A stretch of DNA of 64,000 bases from Hyalella azteca (taxonomy: Eukaryota; Arthropoda; Malacostraca; Amphipoda; Hyalellidae): positions 124,001-188,000 of the forward strand of contig NW_025932501.1 in NCBI RefSeq assembly GCF_000764305.2. The letters run 5' to 3'. Both the position numbers and the translations under genes were made by a program. Position 1 is the stretch's first letter, and every line of letters starts with the position of its first letter. The notes under the pieces were generated by a model. That model saw only the letters and a program-made list of their open reading frames with translations. It made no database searches and was not told where the DNA came from. Below are positions 24,914-37,053 of the stretch, in pieces.

Positions 24914-25761
24914 CCTTGCAGAGCGTGTTCAGAGAGCAGGCCTAATGAGTTCGTAAAGTGATGGCCTGCAGAGCGACACAGCAGAGAATATTTCTGCAGT
25001 TGATCCAATGACCCCATCATTAAGCAGGCCTGCAGAGAAACTCCACAGAGTGGTGAACAGAGCTGGTTTGCAGATAAGCTCTGTAGATTGAGTACAGATC
25101 ACGTCCAGAGTAGTTCTGTTAATTAGATAGGACGAACATCATCAGGCCTGCAGAGCAGCTCTATTGGTCAAACCTGCAGAGTAGTACTACTGGTCAAGCC
25201 TGCAGAGTAGTACTGTTGGTCAAGCCTGCAGAGTAGTACTGTTGGTCAAGCCTGCAGAGTAGTACTGCTGGTCAAGCCTGCAGAGCATGTCTGTTGACAA
25301 GGTCTTACAATTGCTGCGCATGTCTGCAGATTGGTTCTGCAAAATAGGCCTGCAGAAAGGGTCTGTAGACTAAGTACGTAGACTAGATTTGCAAAAAAGG
25401 TCTGCACATTAGTCTTGCAGATCAAGTTTGCGAAGAAGGTCTGTACACCAAGTCTGCAGAGCAGACTTACAGAGCAGGTCTACAGAACTTGTCTGCTCAG
25501 CATTTCTGCAAATTAGGTCTGCAGAGCAGGTCTGCACATCAGGTCTGCACATCAGGTCTGCACATCAGGTCTGCACATCAGGTCTGCACATCAGGTCTGC
25601 AGAGCTGGTCTGCAAATCAGGTCTGCAGAGCAGGTCTGCACATCAGATCTGCACATCAGGTCTGCAGAAGTCTGCACATCAGGTCTGCAGAATTCTGCAC
25701 ATCAGGTCTGCACATCAGGCCTGCACATCAGGTCTGCACATCAGGTCTGCACATCAGGGTC
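24914..25761 (+). repeat. 13-bp/26-bp PstI-rich minisatellite, left part
   Basis: A long degenerate array. The right part is mainly AGGTCTGCACATC (13 bp). The part at about 25148-25290 is built of 26-bp units around CCTGCAGAGTAGTACTG, exactly twice 13. CTGCAG occurs dozens of times. Frames reading GLHIRSAHQVCTS-like repeats are shadows of the period (3 x 13 = 39 bp = 13 codons). Confidence 0.9.
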
Positions 25762-25799
25762 CTGTCTCTTATACACATCTAGATGTGTATAAGAGACAG
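25762..25799. other. Nextera (Tn5 mosaic-end) mate-pair junction adapter contamination
   Basis: CTGTCTCTTATACACATCT (25762-25780) is followed immediately by its exact reverse complement (25781-25799). This is the 19-bp Tn5 mosaic end back to back, the known Nextera mate-pair junction. In the translated frame it gives VSYTHLDVYKRQ, a widely seen contaminant peptide. It is a library sequence and not genomic, so the join across it is unsafe. Confidence 0.98.
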
Positions 25800-26035
25800 C
25801 ATGTCTGCAGATTGGTTCTGTAAAATAGGCCTGCAGAATGGGTCTGTAGACTAAGTATGTAGACTAGATTTGCAAAAAAGGTCTGCACATTAGTCTTGCA
25901 GATCAAGTTTGCGAAGAAGCGCTGTACACCAGGTCTGCAGAGCAGACTTACAACAGGTCTGCACATCAGGTCTGCACATCAGGTCTGCACATCAGGTCTG
26001 CAGAGCAGGTCTGCAGAGGTCTGCACATCAGGTCC
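25800..26035 (+). repeat. 13-bp minisatellite, right part, near-copy of 25319-25468
   Basis: The 150 bp after the adapter (25800-25949) repeat 25319-25468 almost exactly, with about half a dozen differences (TGTAAAATAG against TGCAAAATAG; AAGAAGCGCTG against AAGAAGGTCTG). The array then resumes with AGGTCTGCACATC units to about 26035. Either a real paralogous block or a second haplotype or read end joined by error through the adapter. Confidence 0.85.
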
Positions 26036-26039
26036 GCAA

Positions 26040-27400
26040 GTCACTCAGCGGTGTGGGGTAGGAACAGCCCCTGCGCTCACCAGACGCGCCAGTTTTTACG
26101 GCCGCGCCGCCGCAGCGCGCGTCGCTGAGGAGACCAATGAGCCAATGGACGCCCTCCTAGTTCTCCTGCCTCATATTCCTACTACTAATTCTTATCAGTA
26201 CTTTGTTGAAGTATTGAATTGTAATGGAAGATTTAAATAACAAATCATAAATAATTGAATTTGTTACTCTTGGTTGAAGAGCCTTCTATAGTGTCCATTA
26301 AGCGGTTGTGAATTAACAAAATTTCCTCAATGTTTCTGTATCTTGAGCACGTTTAACAAGAGACGAGCAGCTCGTCGAGTGTGCGATTGAAAAGGCCCAA
26401 TAAATGGCTTTGTGTCGCTGCTCGGCAATCGCAGGTGCGTACAGGTGGACGGCGGGAATCCGAATCATTATTAACAAAGTTTCGTACGAGTATGAGAATG
26501 TTTCGTCCAGATAGCCGTCTTGCAAAAACCGCATCAATGCTGCAGTACATTAGAGCTCGATTTGCCGCGCGCCTAAGATGTGAGCAGCGGTGGCAGGCAT
26601 GTGGCCATCTCGAGCCCTAGGTACGTAGATGAAGGCAGGTGAGCGCGGACCAGCAAACCCTCCCCTTCCCTCTTGCCCCCAACCAGCCCCGCCCAGCCAT
26701 GTTCAGCCAACCGTCCCCGCCAAGACGAATAACTCCCTACCTGGTCAGGACTAGTCGGTCGGTCGGTCCTACCTGGCGAGAAGCGCCTCCCCTCTCCCCC
26801 GCTCCCCGACCTGTGGAGCGTCTTTTAGACCAGCGCCGCATCCTGGCTCAAGACAGTCCCATTCCCTCAGGCAACGCGATCGCCAGTGACCCTAAGGCGC
26901 TCCCAACGTTTCTTCAAGCAAAACGTTAGCTCAGGTTCCCTACATCGCCCACTTGCTCAATTTCAGTGCCATCTGTGATGTCTTACTACGAGAAACGTCT
27001 TTAGCTGAGTGCAAGTGACCTGCCGTGTGCGAGAAGTGAAGTAAAGTGCGTGTTGGTTGTTGCGCGAGTCGACCTACACACTACTTAACTCCCTGCGCGC
27101 CTACTGCTCTTTTTAATGCAGATTATCTTACGCCTGTGGAGGATGTTTGTGTAATCCATAGCTTGCCGTGAGTAAATAACTTTTGAATAGGTTGTTCATG
27201 AACATTAGTTGTGTAGTTTTTGGATATGAACAATTTTATGTGATAATTTTCGGCAACTGAACATAGCACAATTCAACGCTTCAAAGTGTAATCAGTGAAG
27301 AAATAATTGCTACTGGTTTATTTTTTGAACATATTTTAGAATCGCATGGTGAACATCAAGTGAATTTTTTAGAGGGAATTAAAAAGAAACTACCGTCACT
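26040..27400 (+). promoter_or_regulatory. GC-rich promoter/5' leader region upstream of the first coding exon
   Basis: G+C and CpG rise sharply here compared with the flanks, and the region ends at a strong coding start. Splice-like signals suggest a non-coding leader with introns: a consensus donor AGGCAG|GTGAGC (intron from 26639) with a possible acceptor CTCAATTTCAG at 26966, and a second donor CC|GTGAGTAAA (intron from 27168) with possible acceptors at 27339 or 27372. Alternatively the TCAGTG at 26963 could serve as an arthropod initiator. A 15-bp perfect palindrome, GACGAGCAGCTCGTC, lies near 26362. Start site and splicing are inferred and need transcript data. Confidence 0.4.
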
Positions 27401-27952
27401 ATGCCTGGTGAAGTGTCCCCTCAGAGCGGCGACAGCAGCAGCCCTGCTGCATCCCTCGCGCAGCAGGCCGTCGTGTTGGCCATTCGTCGGCAACAGCAAT
27501 TTTTGCTGGAGCGTCAGCACTACGAGCAGCAGGAGCTGCAGCACCAGAGCGAACTGCAGCAGCACCTACAGTTGCAGCAAAAGGAACAACTGGACAACGC
27601 TCTGGAAGAACAGGAGCATCAGCGACAGCAGCAGCAGCAGCATCGCGGGCTGAGGCTTCACCTGCGTGAAAGTCTCGATGACGACTCCCCGCCAGCGCTC
27701 TCGTCACCATCGTCGTCCTTGCCGCCCCTGCCTCTACCACCTTTATCATCGCAGTCGTCTTCAACGTCGCCTTCGTCGGTGGCTGTTATCACTCCACCAA
27801 CGTCTGGAGTCATCCTCGCGACCACGTCTGCCCTGGGTGAGCCTGTGTTCACCGTCATCCACGACTCGCCTATGATCACAAATGACGTGGATGACACCTC
27901 GCTAGATGACGTCACGGACGATGTCGTCGACCCTAACGGCGATGATGACGAG
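27401..27952 (+). CDS. first coding exon, Gln-rich and acidic; putative N-terminus of TfAP-2
   Basis: 184 codons from an ATG with A at -3 and an in-frame TAA just upstream (27380-27382), so the start is well fixed. The exon ends in phase 0 at GACGAG|GTGAGG. Residues about 1-20 are Ser/Pro-rich. Residues 20-85 are a Gln/Glu-rich, probably coiled-coil stretch (QQQFLLERQHYEQQ, QLQQKEQLDNALEEQEHQ). Residues 90-135 are Ser/Pro/Leu-rich. The last 20 or so are acidic (DDTSLDDVTDDVVD, ending NGDDDE). This composition suits a transcriptional activation region. No known domain is visible. I attach it to AP-2 because it is the nearest upstream strong coding exon on the same strand and its phase fits the exon at 54089. 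In vertebrate AP-2 the equivalent join is also preceded by an acidic tail (YEDCE). It could instead belong to an unrelated gene. Confidence 0.6.
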
Positions 27953-30900
27953 GTGAGGAAACCACGCATACTTTCCTTAGATTAAAAGAATTCAATTACA
28001 TTAATTCGGTCTTCTAACACGATATCTAAATAATTTTCATGTGTCTGAGATCCAGCGAGTCTACCTATATATATGTAACGTAAAGCAGAGCGACCACACG
28101 TAGTATGGTAAACCTAAAGTTAATTTGTTGTATATTCAGGCACGTTCGGCACTGTGTGTTGCATTCACTATAGAAGAGACTGCAGAAATGTTGCAAAGCT
28201 AATGGGAAGACGGACAACATCATCATAAGACGTTTTTTGTGCTTATCTGTTCCCGCTTAAGTCCGTAAAAATGGAATTCGAATAATTATAAAATTCTCAA
28301 CAATGAGGAAAATCTCCCGATTTTAATATTTTATTCATGCGTTTCACATCATGCTAAACCAGAAGCCCTCATTTATACGTACAATAATTAACCATTAGTT
28401 AAACCATAATCACTTGGTAATATTTTCCATTGAGAACCGGTGTCTGTAGCGAAGCTTGCTGACCACCATTGCCTCCGAAAGCGCGCCCAAAAATGTCAAC
28501 TGGGTTTGTGGACACGACAGGCGTACGCCGCAGAGCGCAGCAGACTCCAGCTAAAGTGACCTTGAGGCTCGTGACTTTGCTGAACTGATCGTGGCAAAAA
28601 ATGAAGATTTAATTACTCGCCAAACGTGATCGAAAATAAACACGTGAGAGCGCAAAACCACAAGATGAAATGCAACATTCAGGTTTGTATTCGAGGTAAA
28701 TACATGAATTATAGTTGCAGCATTAATTGAACCGACAGCTTTTATTGTATCTATCATGATTTTCCAAACTCATCCTCCTCCTGATGAGCAGTCACATGGC
28801 ACATGATTACCATATAGGAGCCTTGGTATACGTAACTTAATAAACCTGCATTAAATAAACGTATACAGGAGCCTTGATATAACTTGTCGCTTGCCCACCG
28901 CGCAAGTAACCCGTCGAGGGTCCTGTAGAAATTTTTCAATGACCGGAAATATATCAATATTCATTCGGTATATGAATTATTGGTAGCAAAATTAAAATGA
29001 TTTAATTTAATTTCTTAATCATAAAAAGAATTACCACATTAGTTTCTTCAGGAAATATTGATTCTGCATTAGATATCTGCTCATGCACATTGATGACGCA
29101 AGATATTCTTGTATATTTATATCCTCATCGTGTTTAAACAAGATTCTGCTTACAATTAATTACTGTGAACGTTTTAACTCTCTGACGTCTCTGTGGTGGA
29201 CGGAGCGTTCGTTTTGTCCGTTCCCTTTAAAACAAATTAACGCGGTCACCTGAAACCAGGATTTTCAGGTCCTTCAGGTATTAGTGTCATTTCTGCATTG
29301 TTATCCTCAGCTCTCGGGCTGAGCTGCGTGGCTTGAGTTCTCATGGTAAATTACCGGGCGCTCACAGGTCCTTTCGTGTTCAAGTGGAGTATCCTCACTT
29401 TATGAAGAAGTCAGCCAATTTTTTACTGAAAAATTAAATTTAATATTTGAGGTTATAATATAGACTCAAATCTTATTTGACTTAAAGTAGCGTGACATGC
29501 ACTCACGTTCGGTTGTGAATCCATAGAGCCTAATTAATGGCCTCTTCATTAAATGTAGAGTCTGAAACTGATGCCTCGAGAACTTAATCTTTTATCAGCC
29601 TGATTTGGACGCCATTGTTAACTTTGATTATAACGCGAAAATGAAACTGTTTGAAATGTTTGTTAGCGAAGGGAAAGTGTACACATATACATATCGTATA
29701 TGTATATATGCCGAATGTGCCAAATGCTATTGATGAAAGATTAATTATAATTTTTGATAATTCTATCGAAATCATGTCATACATTTTTGTTAGCAGCTAA
29801 AAAACGATTGAGATTCTTTTCTTTTGTTTCGTTATGTGGAAAGGCAGCCACAACATTTCTTGCTGCTTCTCTTTATTGTCCGTGACCGATTTGATTATCC
29901 GTGTTAAAAAGTGAAGTCAATCCATTTATGGTAAAATATTTGACTATTCAGATGAAACTTATTGGGGTTTCACTGTCGAATTTGTGTTTTTTTTTTATAT
30001 TTATGGTGCCCATGATCACATGGTATAAAATTTGTACATTTGAAAGTGTTGGTAACAAAACACTTCCATAAGCAGAAATTATTTTATTTTGTTGCTTCCA
30101 AGAGCAAGAATTATTTGGTTTTGTTGCAAGTGAGACATTCAATTCCATTCGATGTTTAAGAAACCGAGTATAGCTAAGAGGGACGAAGGCGTCTTGAAAC
30201 AACTCGGCTGTAGGAGTGAAGGACCGTTGAAAAACTATTCAAAAACGGTGCTTTCTTTACTCAAACTTGAGAGGCTATTGAGGTGTTTGACTGGATGCCC
30301 AATAAATAGGTAAGCCGGCTGCCCATTTTAAGTTGTAGAAGCGTTAGGCCGGCGAGCGGGCGTGTGCCGATGTTAACCTCAGGTGTGACCAAGTAATGCC
30401 GGAATAGTTATTACTGTGAGCTTAACTTTTTACTATTGAAATTCTCTAAATTATCCTATTTATTTCCTTGAAACCTATGACCAATCGAACGTAATGAAAT
30501 CGTTGCTATTGAATAGCAATTTGCTCGTGATATATGAGCAGGTTTTAGGTGTAGATGTATTTGTGTCTGATGCATGCAGTGCTACTGAAGGCCGCTGTAT
30601 CCGAGCGGCCGTTGGCTGGGCCACGCGGGCCCGTAAGCGAAATCAAGCTCATTGGCGGCTCTTAAACTGAGACCGCGGCCCTGATATAAGCTCCGTAGCT
30701 GCGGGACACGCGTTTGAATGAACCTCTGGAAACGGGTCCTCATTGAGAAGTTGTTTAGCTAAGGGCAAGGCTGGGATAAGGACCACCAACCTTCCTGTAC
30801 CGCAATCCTCCTCCGGTGTCCTCGTTTTATTTGCCACCGATTTATTTTGGGTTAGGCTTCCATTGCATTATTTGGACGGCGGCAAGGAAACTTTTGTTAA

Positions 30901-31179
30901 GTCGCGGCTGTTGAGTATCTTCGGGGTCATCATTTATTACAAAGAAGATGGGGATGCGATTTCTTTTCACTACTTCTGCAAGTTACACTTCAAACTGAGT
31001 GTTAAGTGTAGAAAGAATTGTAATCTTCTGAGGCACCAGCCAAGCTGTTGCCGCGGCAGCTCCCATATTAAGGTCTGAGCACTCTAAATTTGTTTGCAAA
31101 CTAAATTTATTGGCTATTTTCCTCCATCTAGGAGTTGCATGTCGCGGTTCTGAATGACCACACAACTATTTTCAATGAG
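27953..31179. other. start of putative intron 1; AT-rich, no exon seen
   Basis: Starts at the GTGAGG donor of the Gln-rich exon. GC-richer patches at 28440-28560, 29160-29220 and 30590-30850 do not contain an exon I can support. The last (CCGAGCGGCC near 30602) was examined as a tRNA-derived element without success. Inverted GTATACGT/ACGTATAC motifs lie at 28826-28868. Confidence 0.5.
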
Positions 31180-31275
31180 GTGAACTGAAGAGATAAAAAA
31201 CTGAACTGAAAAGAGATAAACCATGGTTTGTGTGAACTGAAAATAAACATGGTGAACTGAAAAGAGCTAAACTCA
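31180..31275 (+). repeat. degenerate GTGAACTGAAAAGAG repeat
   Basis: Four to five irregular copies of a TGAACTGAAAAGAGATAAA-type unit of about 20-35 bp. Short and degenerate; no coding signal. Confidence 0.6.
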
Positions 31276-31822
31276 CCGACTTGGCTGTAGTAATATCAAC
31301 AAGATTTTAAGTTGACCGCCTTAATGCATTGATCGACGATATTTTTCTTATTGTAACAATAACCTTTACCGGCGTTTGATAAATCGATACGAGATTCAGA
31401 GCATCAAAAAATTTCTCTGTATTTTTGCCGCTTCAAAAGCTCGGGATTTGGAGTGCAAAGGAATGAATCTTCGCACCCTCTGTGATGCTTGGACTGCTTT
31501 TTCAAAGTCAACTTACTATATAGTGCCGAGTGTCTGCCATGTAGTTTAAATATTTAACGCTTCAGAGTGAATGCTGAGTGCAGCTTCTATAGGGACACAT
31601 TGCTGTTACGTTTGCGCCGCTTCTGCGCTAAAGAAAATCGTGCAGGCCTTCACTAACTTAGCATAACTGTTCCGCTTGTAAAGATTCCACATTGCGGCTT
31701 TACAAGGGCTTAAGAAGGATGACAGGCTTGGCCTAAGAGAAATCGCCGTCCGCGCCAACCTTGCACGCAATGTTTGCTAGAAAAACATCACGTGAGTTAC
31801 GAGACGTGCTGGGTCAACGTGC

Positions 31823-32143
31823 CCTGATTAATTGTGCTCCTCCCTGTAACGTGGGCGCAATATTTTCAGGTACAAGTGGTCCTACTGATTAATTGTGCTC
31901 CTCCCTGAGGCTTGCGTGCAATATTTTCAGGTACAAGTGGTCCTACTGATTAATAATTATTGTGCTCCTCCCAAAAGCTTGCGTGCAATATTTGCTGGTA
32001 CAAGTGGTGTTACTTATTAATTGTGCTCCTCCCTGAAGCTTGCGTGCAATATTTGCTGGTACAAGTGGTGTTACTGATTAATAATCATTGTATGCCCCTC
32101 TCTGAAACGTGATGCACTATTTTCAGGTGCAAGAGGTCTTACC
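31823..32143 (+). repeat. 61-67-bp tandem repeat, five copies
   Basis: Units start near 31825, 31886, 31947, 32014 and 32075. Each has TGATTAATTGTGCTCCTCCC, then CGTGCAATATTT, then GGTACAAGTGGT. Alternate units carry an extra AATAAT or AATAATCA after ATT, which explains the varying length. AT-rich surroundings; no open frame. Confidence 0.85.
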
Positions 32144-35100
32144 GGCAAATTGATTTATTCGAAGCGAGGCACGAGAATGATTTTCGTTTGCGGCCATTGG
32201 CACAATTGTAATTATTGCTCAGATTTGCGTTCAGTACAAGCATTGATCATTCCCAAATGCTCCTAGTCACCCGTGACTAGGATTTTATAGTTGTAATTTT
32301 TTCAACCACTAATTCGCGTTCTAATTGCTAGTCAACTTCATCATATAACTATTTATCGGTTTGAGAAGTATTGCTATATGATCATACCTATTATATATTT
32401 ATTTTGGTAGTTAGTATGCGTTTGAAGCCTGCTACCGTAAATACAACGAGTTCAGTTCAGCGCCTATTGACAATACCTATCGTGTCGGGGTGATACCTGT
32501 AATAGATTTTTATCGTGCATGTCGGGTGCAACATAATTTAAAATTGGTTTGTAAGGATTTACCTTCACAGACTAAAAATTGTTTTCTTCCATGTTTTGAA
32601 ACGAATAAAATGAGAGTTCTGTGTTTTTTTTAGACTTTGAAAATTTTGTTTTAAAGGGCCATTCTATAATCAGAAATCTCTAGTTGCATCATTATTAAGG
32701 TGATTGTAAAATTACCACCATCACCAATCTCGTGTAACGCCAGGCTAAACTGCTAGTCCTATATAAATATAAATATCTTAAAATTGGAATTGGTTCATAG
32801 GAATATAACTGTGCTGTTCATCGCCCGTGAGTGTTTCACTTCATTATCCCATCTTTTTATAAGTCGGTTTATCGGTTCCCTGGATGCTCTGAGGTGAATA
32901 TTCATAATGCGCTTATAATTTTGGATACACGAACGTTGTGTATAGGATTCGTATGAAGATTATAGATGTGTATAGATAGATTCATCTGAAGTGACCTCGT
33001 CGCATTCAGAGTGTCTTCATTGCCGCTCTGCAATATTGAACGAATATCAATAAGGCTTTGGCTATTTGTGAGCTATCCCAAAAATTCAACGTATGAGTGT
33101 ATATCATAACTCGGTCCTTTCCAAATGCTAACAAGTCGTTACTTGCATCCAAAAGGCTGACTTAATTCTTTATGCAGGTATAGCTAATGACATCTTTATT
33201 TTACTCACACATGCTCTGTTGTGCGTGCCGAAGCTCTTTATGGATCGGCAACATTAAGAGTATGCAGCGGATATACAAGTGCAGGAGCCTCAACATAAAT
33301 ATGATCACAGTTTGTACCCACTTGAGTGCGCTGCCTTCGATGTGACCACACCAGCAAGTTCAAGGATTGCTTCTCATCGTTTATTTTGCTCATTGTAAAA
33401 TAAACGACTGGAACGTTTTGAAAGTTTGACCGATCGATACTGGAGAACTAACAAGTTTTTGCGCCGTTGAAAATGAAGCCTACATGAATATTTTTGACGA
33501 TATTTGAATTGATTTAAATGCACGTTCTTAAAAAAAGAAACTTGGCAAAAAACACAAACAAGTGAAAATATAATGCTCAAGTGCGTGTCTGTATTTTAAA
33601 ATAATTTGTCCGTTTGGCATATTTTTATGTGAGCCGGCCTTGCCAAATACATGACCTCGTGTTTATGTGTACAGAGTCCAAGTATTTTCCGCTGCGAAGA
33701 AAATATGATTGAATATTCAGCAAGCTAAAAAGAAATAATTACTTCGCTTCTATTGCATTATGTGCTTACTGAATTTGAAGGGCGAATATTAATGTTCGTC
33801 CGACAGAGTTGTATTGAAACTATACTGCGAAATGTCGGGAGAAACGTCGCCGAATTTTAACTTGCTTTGGACGTCTTTACGCTCAGCCAGAAGCTGCCAG
33901 TATACGCGGCTTGCTATTAACCACAGCCTAGTAGCTTTGCACCTAAGTTACGGCCCGAGATTTGAATATCTTTTGTTGTGTAACCACTATTCAGATGCGC
34001 GATGTCTTCGTTACTCGCTCAACTCTCATGCAAAACAATATCCAGCCATGTTCGAATATGCAGAAGCACAGTCGAAATATACATGACTGGTCATCATTAA
34101 GTATTCACTGAATTTCAGTACCTGTAGTTCAAAATTTACTCAATGATCTTCTTTGCTGAGTGCATATGAAAGCTTCTTCGGGGGCTGCAAAGACGTTTGA
34201 ATTAGATTTTAGGTTGGGAACTGCTGGTAATCGCGGTAAATGGCTTGCAATGCCTTATGTTGACACGAAAGATGAAATGCAACTTTTAGATGATTAATTT
34301 TCAAGGCTCGATATACGAGGCTCGAACCTCTGTTGACTTTGTCTTCAGTTATAAGATAAGAATTTCTTTATTTTTTATTTATTGATTAGACTTAGGGTAA
34401 CAGTGAAACTGTTTGGCTGTTGAAGAGCAATCAAGACGATTATATGTGTTCCTATAACAGTCTCAATTATATAAGTTAACATTTTTTTACCGTTGAAATA
34501 TCAGGCAAAAAGCGAAGATATTCGCATGAAAGTTTATGGAATAATTCATTTTTGCTAGTATCCGATACAATCAAAATTGTGCTGCATTCCGTCGATATGA
34601 CTGCACAGATTGTCTGAAAATTCATTCGGGGATATATTTCAACTGATACTGAAACGTTGAATTTACGCTGGACCAGAAGCTTATTGATGAGTGCAGCAGT
34701 GCTTTAAGTTTCGCTTAAGGCTGGTCAAAAAATCCCATCGTGGTCTTAACACTTATCGGTTAGATAATCTGATTCAGGGTGTATGTCGCTGTAAAAAATC
34801 CTCGAAATATACACAACATGAAGAAATAACGTGGACTGTTTGAATTATATTTTAATTTTTTTATTTTCAGAGTCTGTCTGAGATGTGTTTTAATTATTTA
34901 TTTACATCATTTATCTTGCCTTGTTTTAGATACACTTCAAACCACTTAGATTGAATTATTCAAGTGAAAAAATGGGTTAATTTACTGTCTCTGTGGAATT
35001 TATTCAACAAAATAGTTTTAATTTTTATGCTTAAAAGATGAGAAACAAACGGAAGCTATATTGTGGCTAAATGTTCATGCCCACCGATTTAGTGCTTCAG

Positions 35101-37050
35101 AAGTTATGCATCATGTTTTCCCATTTTAACTCCGTTTATAATCCCAATATTAAATTTTGAAAATGTATCCTGTAAGGCTGTAAGCTATCTATCCTGTTCT
35201 CCTATTTTAATTCCGTTTATAATCCCAATATTAAATTTTGAAATTCAAACAAAAGGCGTCGCTCCCCAGTAATAACAAGAAAATATTTCATAATTTAATC
35301 AAGACTTCTAACTGACGTGTACTTACTCGACCTACTACGCCGTCTTCCGATTTTACGATCTCGCCTTTGTGTCACTTGTTCTAAAAAAAACTGGTTCTTC
35401 TGGGTTGGAAATAGGGCTGAACTTTATGTTATGGATTTTGTACGCCCGTTCGTACCATATAATTATTATAATGTGTAATTATTACTGAGATAATAATAAT
35501 TGTATATTCCCATCATTTCAACAATAAAATATGATATAATGTATATAATAATAAATTATATAAGTATAACAATATAACAATTTTTAGTTCAGTACAATTA
35601 TAAGTACAATAATTCTTGTTGAAAATAATGAAGAATACTTTTTTAAGTTGCTTAATTAACCTAATGAACTCATCGATACAGTTTCATTTTTATGTCGTCC
35701 TTGTGCTTCTAGTTTCTCCTGTTATTATAATCATGATCATTCGTCATCAAAGAATTTTCTAAGAAAATCTCTTGATAGGAAGCGTAATTTCACATTTTCG
35801 TTAAATTTTCATCCACAAGCTTGGAAAAATATGTATTCAAAAACGGCCGCAGCAGAAAAAGTTTGCTCTCTTCTCAATCTGATTCTTGTTCAAAACTGTT
35901 TCAAAAACATGGGGAAAACCGGACACTCTCTATGATGCGTGGAACAGACAAGTTCTTTTACCTCTTCTAAAGACGATGCGAAGAAGATGCCCACACATCC
36001 GTGCAAATCGGGTTCACTTCCTGAGTAACTCTGGCCTTATCAGCAGTCAGGCAGCTTTTCTGTTCGATGGCCTTTTTTATGAAGCGATCGTCTTAGACGA
36101 GTGGCATGATGCTGCCTCATCCCAGCGCTGCCGACAAAGACCAGCCACAAATCTTATCAAAAACACCAGTTTAATGACATCGCCAGGCGTTCGAAATAAG
36201 ATCGACTTGGAAGAGCGCCTGCCACATGTTCGCAGATCTCTTCTGATCTTGAAAAAGCTAGTTTTTCATTGAAGATCATTATTTTTTAACGCCCAATTCC
36301 AGGTAGAATTCCCAAATTCTGGAAGTAGTAAACTTTTGGTCACTCGGCAAGATCGTAGCCAGCCGATGACTGGGATCACTCTCTACTTAGCGTTGAGGTT
36401 TCCCTTATTTCAGAGATTTATTGAAAACGGACTCGGGTCATTTTTTTCACGGGAAAATTTTTAACGAAAGGATGCAGATGTCAGTTTGTATTGAATTTTT
36501 TTATGCTTGACCCTTTATGGTGAAAATGCATTAATCGAAACTTTTATGGAGCTCTCCATGCATCACTGATGAAAAGTTTGACTGTGAAAAATATAACTCC
36601 GTAGGTGCGCCACCTCTTTAGCCATCGGCTCTTCCACGCGATGGCAGTTATTTTTCTTAAGTGAACTTCAGAGTTTGCCAGAATATATAGTAGCTATTGA
36701 AGGGTAGACTTGCTATGATGCAGGAAGAATGGAGCGTTTAATAATCAGAATTAATTTTTAATCGCTCGAGTAGCAATTAGGTATTATTAGAATAGCTATA
36801 TTTATTATAATTAAGAATAGCTATAATATTTAATTTAATTTTAGCTATATAATATTTATTATATTAAGTATTATTAGAATAGCTATTTTTTTATTTTTTC
36901 TTGGCGCACCCTGATAACATAGATGCCGTATGGGCGCTGGCTCGCATGAGAGCGGATGTGGCCCCCGCCACCTCGCCGGTCTATAATGCATGAGGTGCGC
37001 TTCCCATGAGCTGCAGATAAGCGCGATCTTGGACTCCTCTCGCCGCCGCT
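32144..37050. other. AT-rich intronic or intergenic stretch
   Basis: No exon supported. A 128-codon plus-strand frame at 35886-36272 is the longest non-repetitive frame in this part. It begins at a non-ATG codon and matches no family I recognise, though it could be an exon or an old element remnant. A 49-bp direct repeat (35115-35163 and 35195-35243, sharing TCCGTTTATAATCCCAATAT) is the other visible structure. 36720-36900 is extremely A/T-rich with repeated GAATAGCTAT. Confidence 0.45.
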
Positions 37051-37053
37051 TCT

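Noticed and set aside
25428..25823. Plus-strand frame ending in VSYTHLDVYKRQ
   Set aside because: Built from the 13-bp minisatellite and the Nextera adapter. The terminal peptide is a known adapter translation.
27401..27985. Histone deacetylase class IIa N-terminus as the identity of the Gln-rich exon
   Set aside because: Gln/Glu coiled-coil composition is similar, but no MEF2-binding or other HDAC4/5/9 motif is visible, and the phase and position fit AP-2 better.
30590..30720. Possible tRNA or tRNA-derived SINE (CCGAGCGG resembling a box A)
   Set aside because: No box B at the proper distance and no cloverleaf can be drawn. The box A match also has a mismatch.
35886..36272. 128-codon plus-strand frame as a gene
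   Set aside because: Non-ATG start, no recognisable domain, no clear splice context. Kept only as a remark in the region entry.
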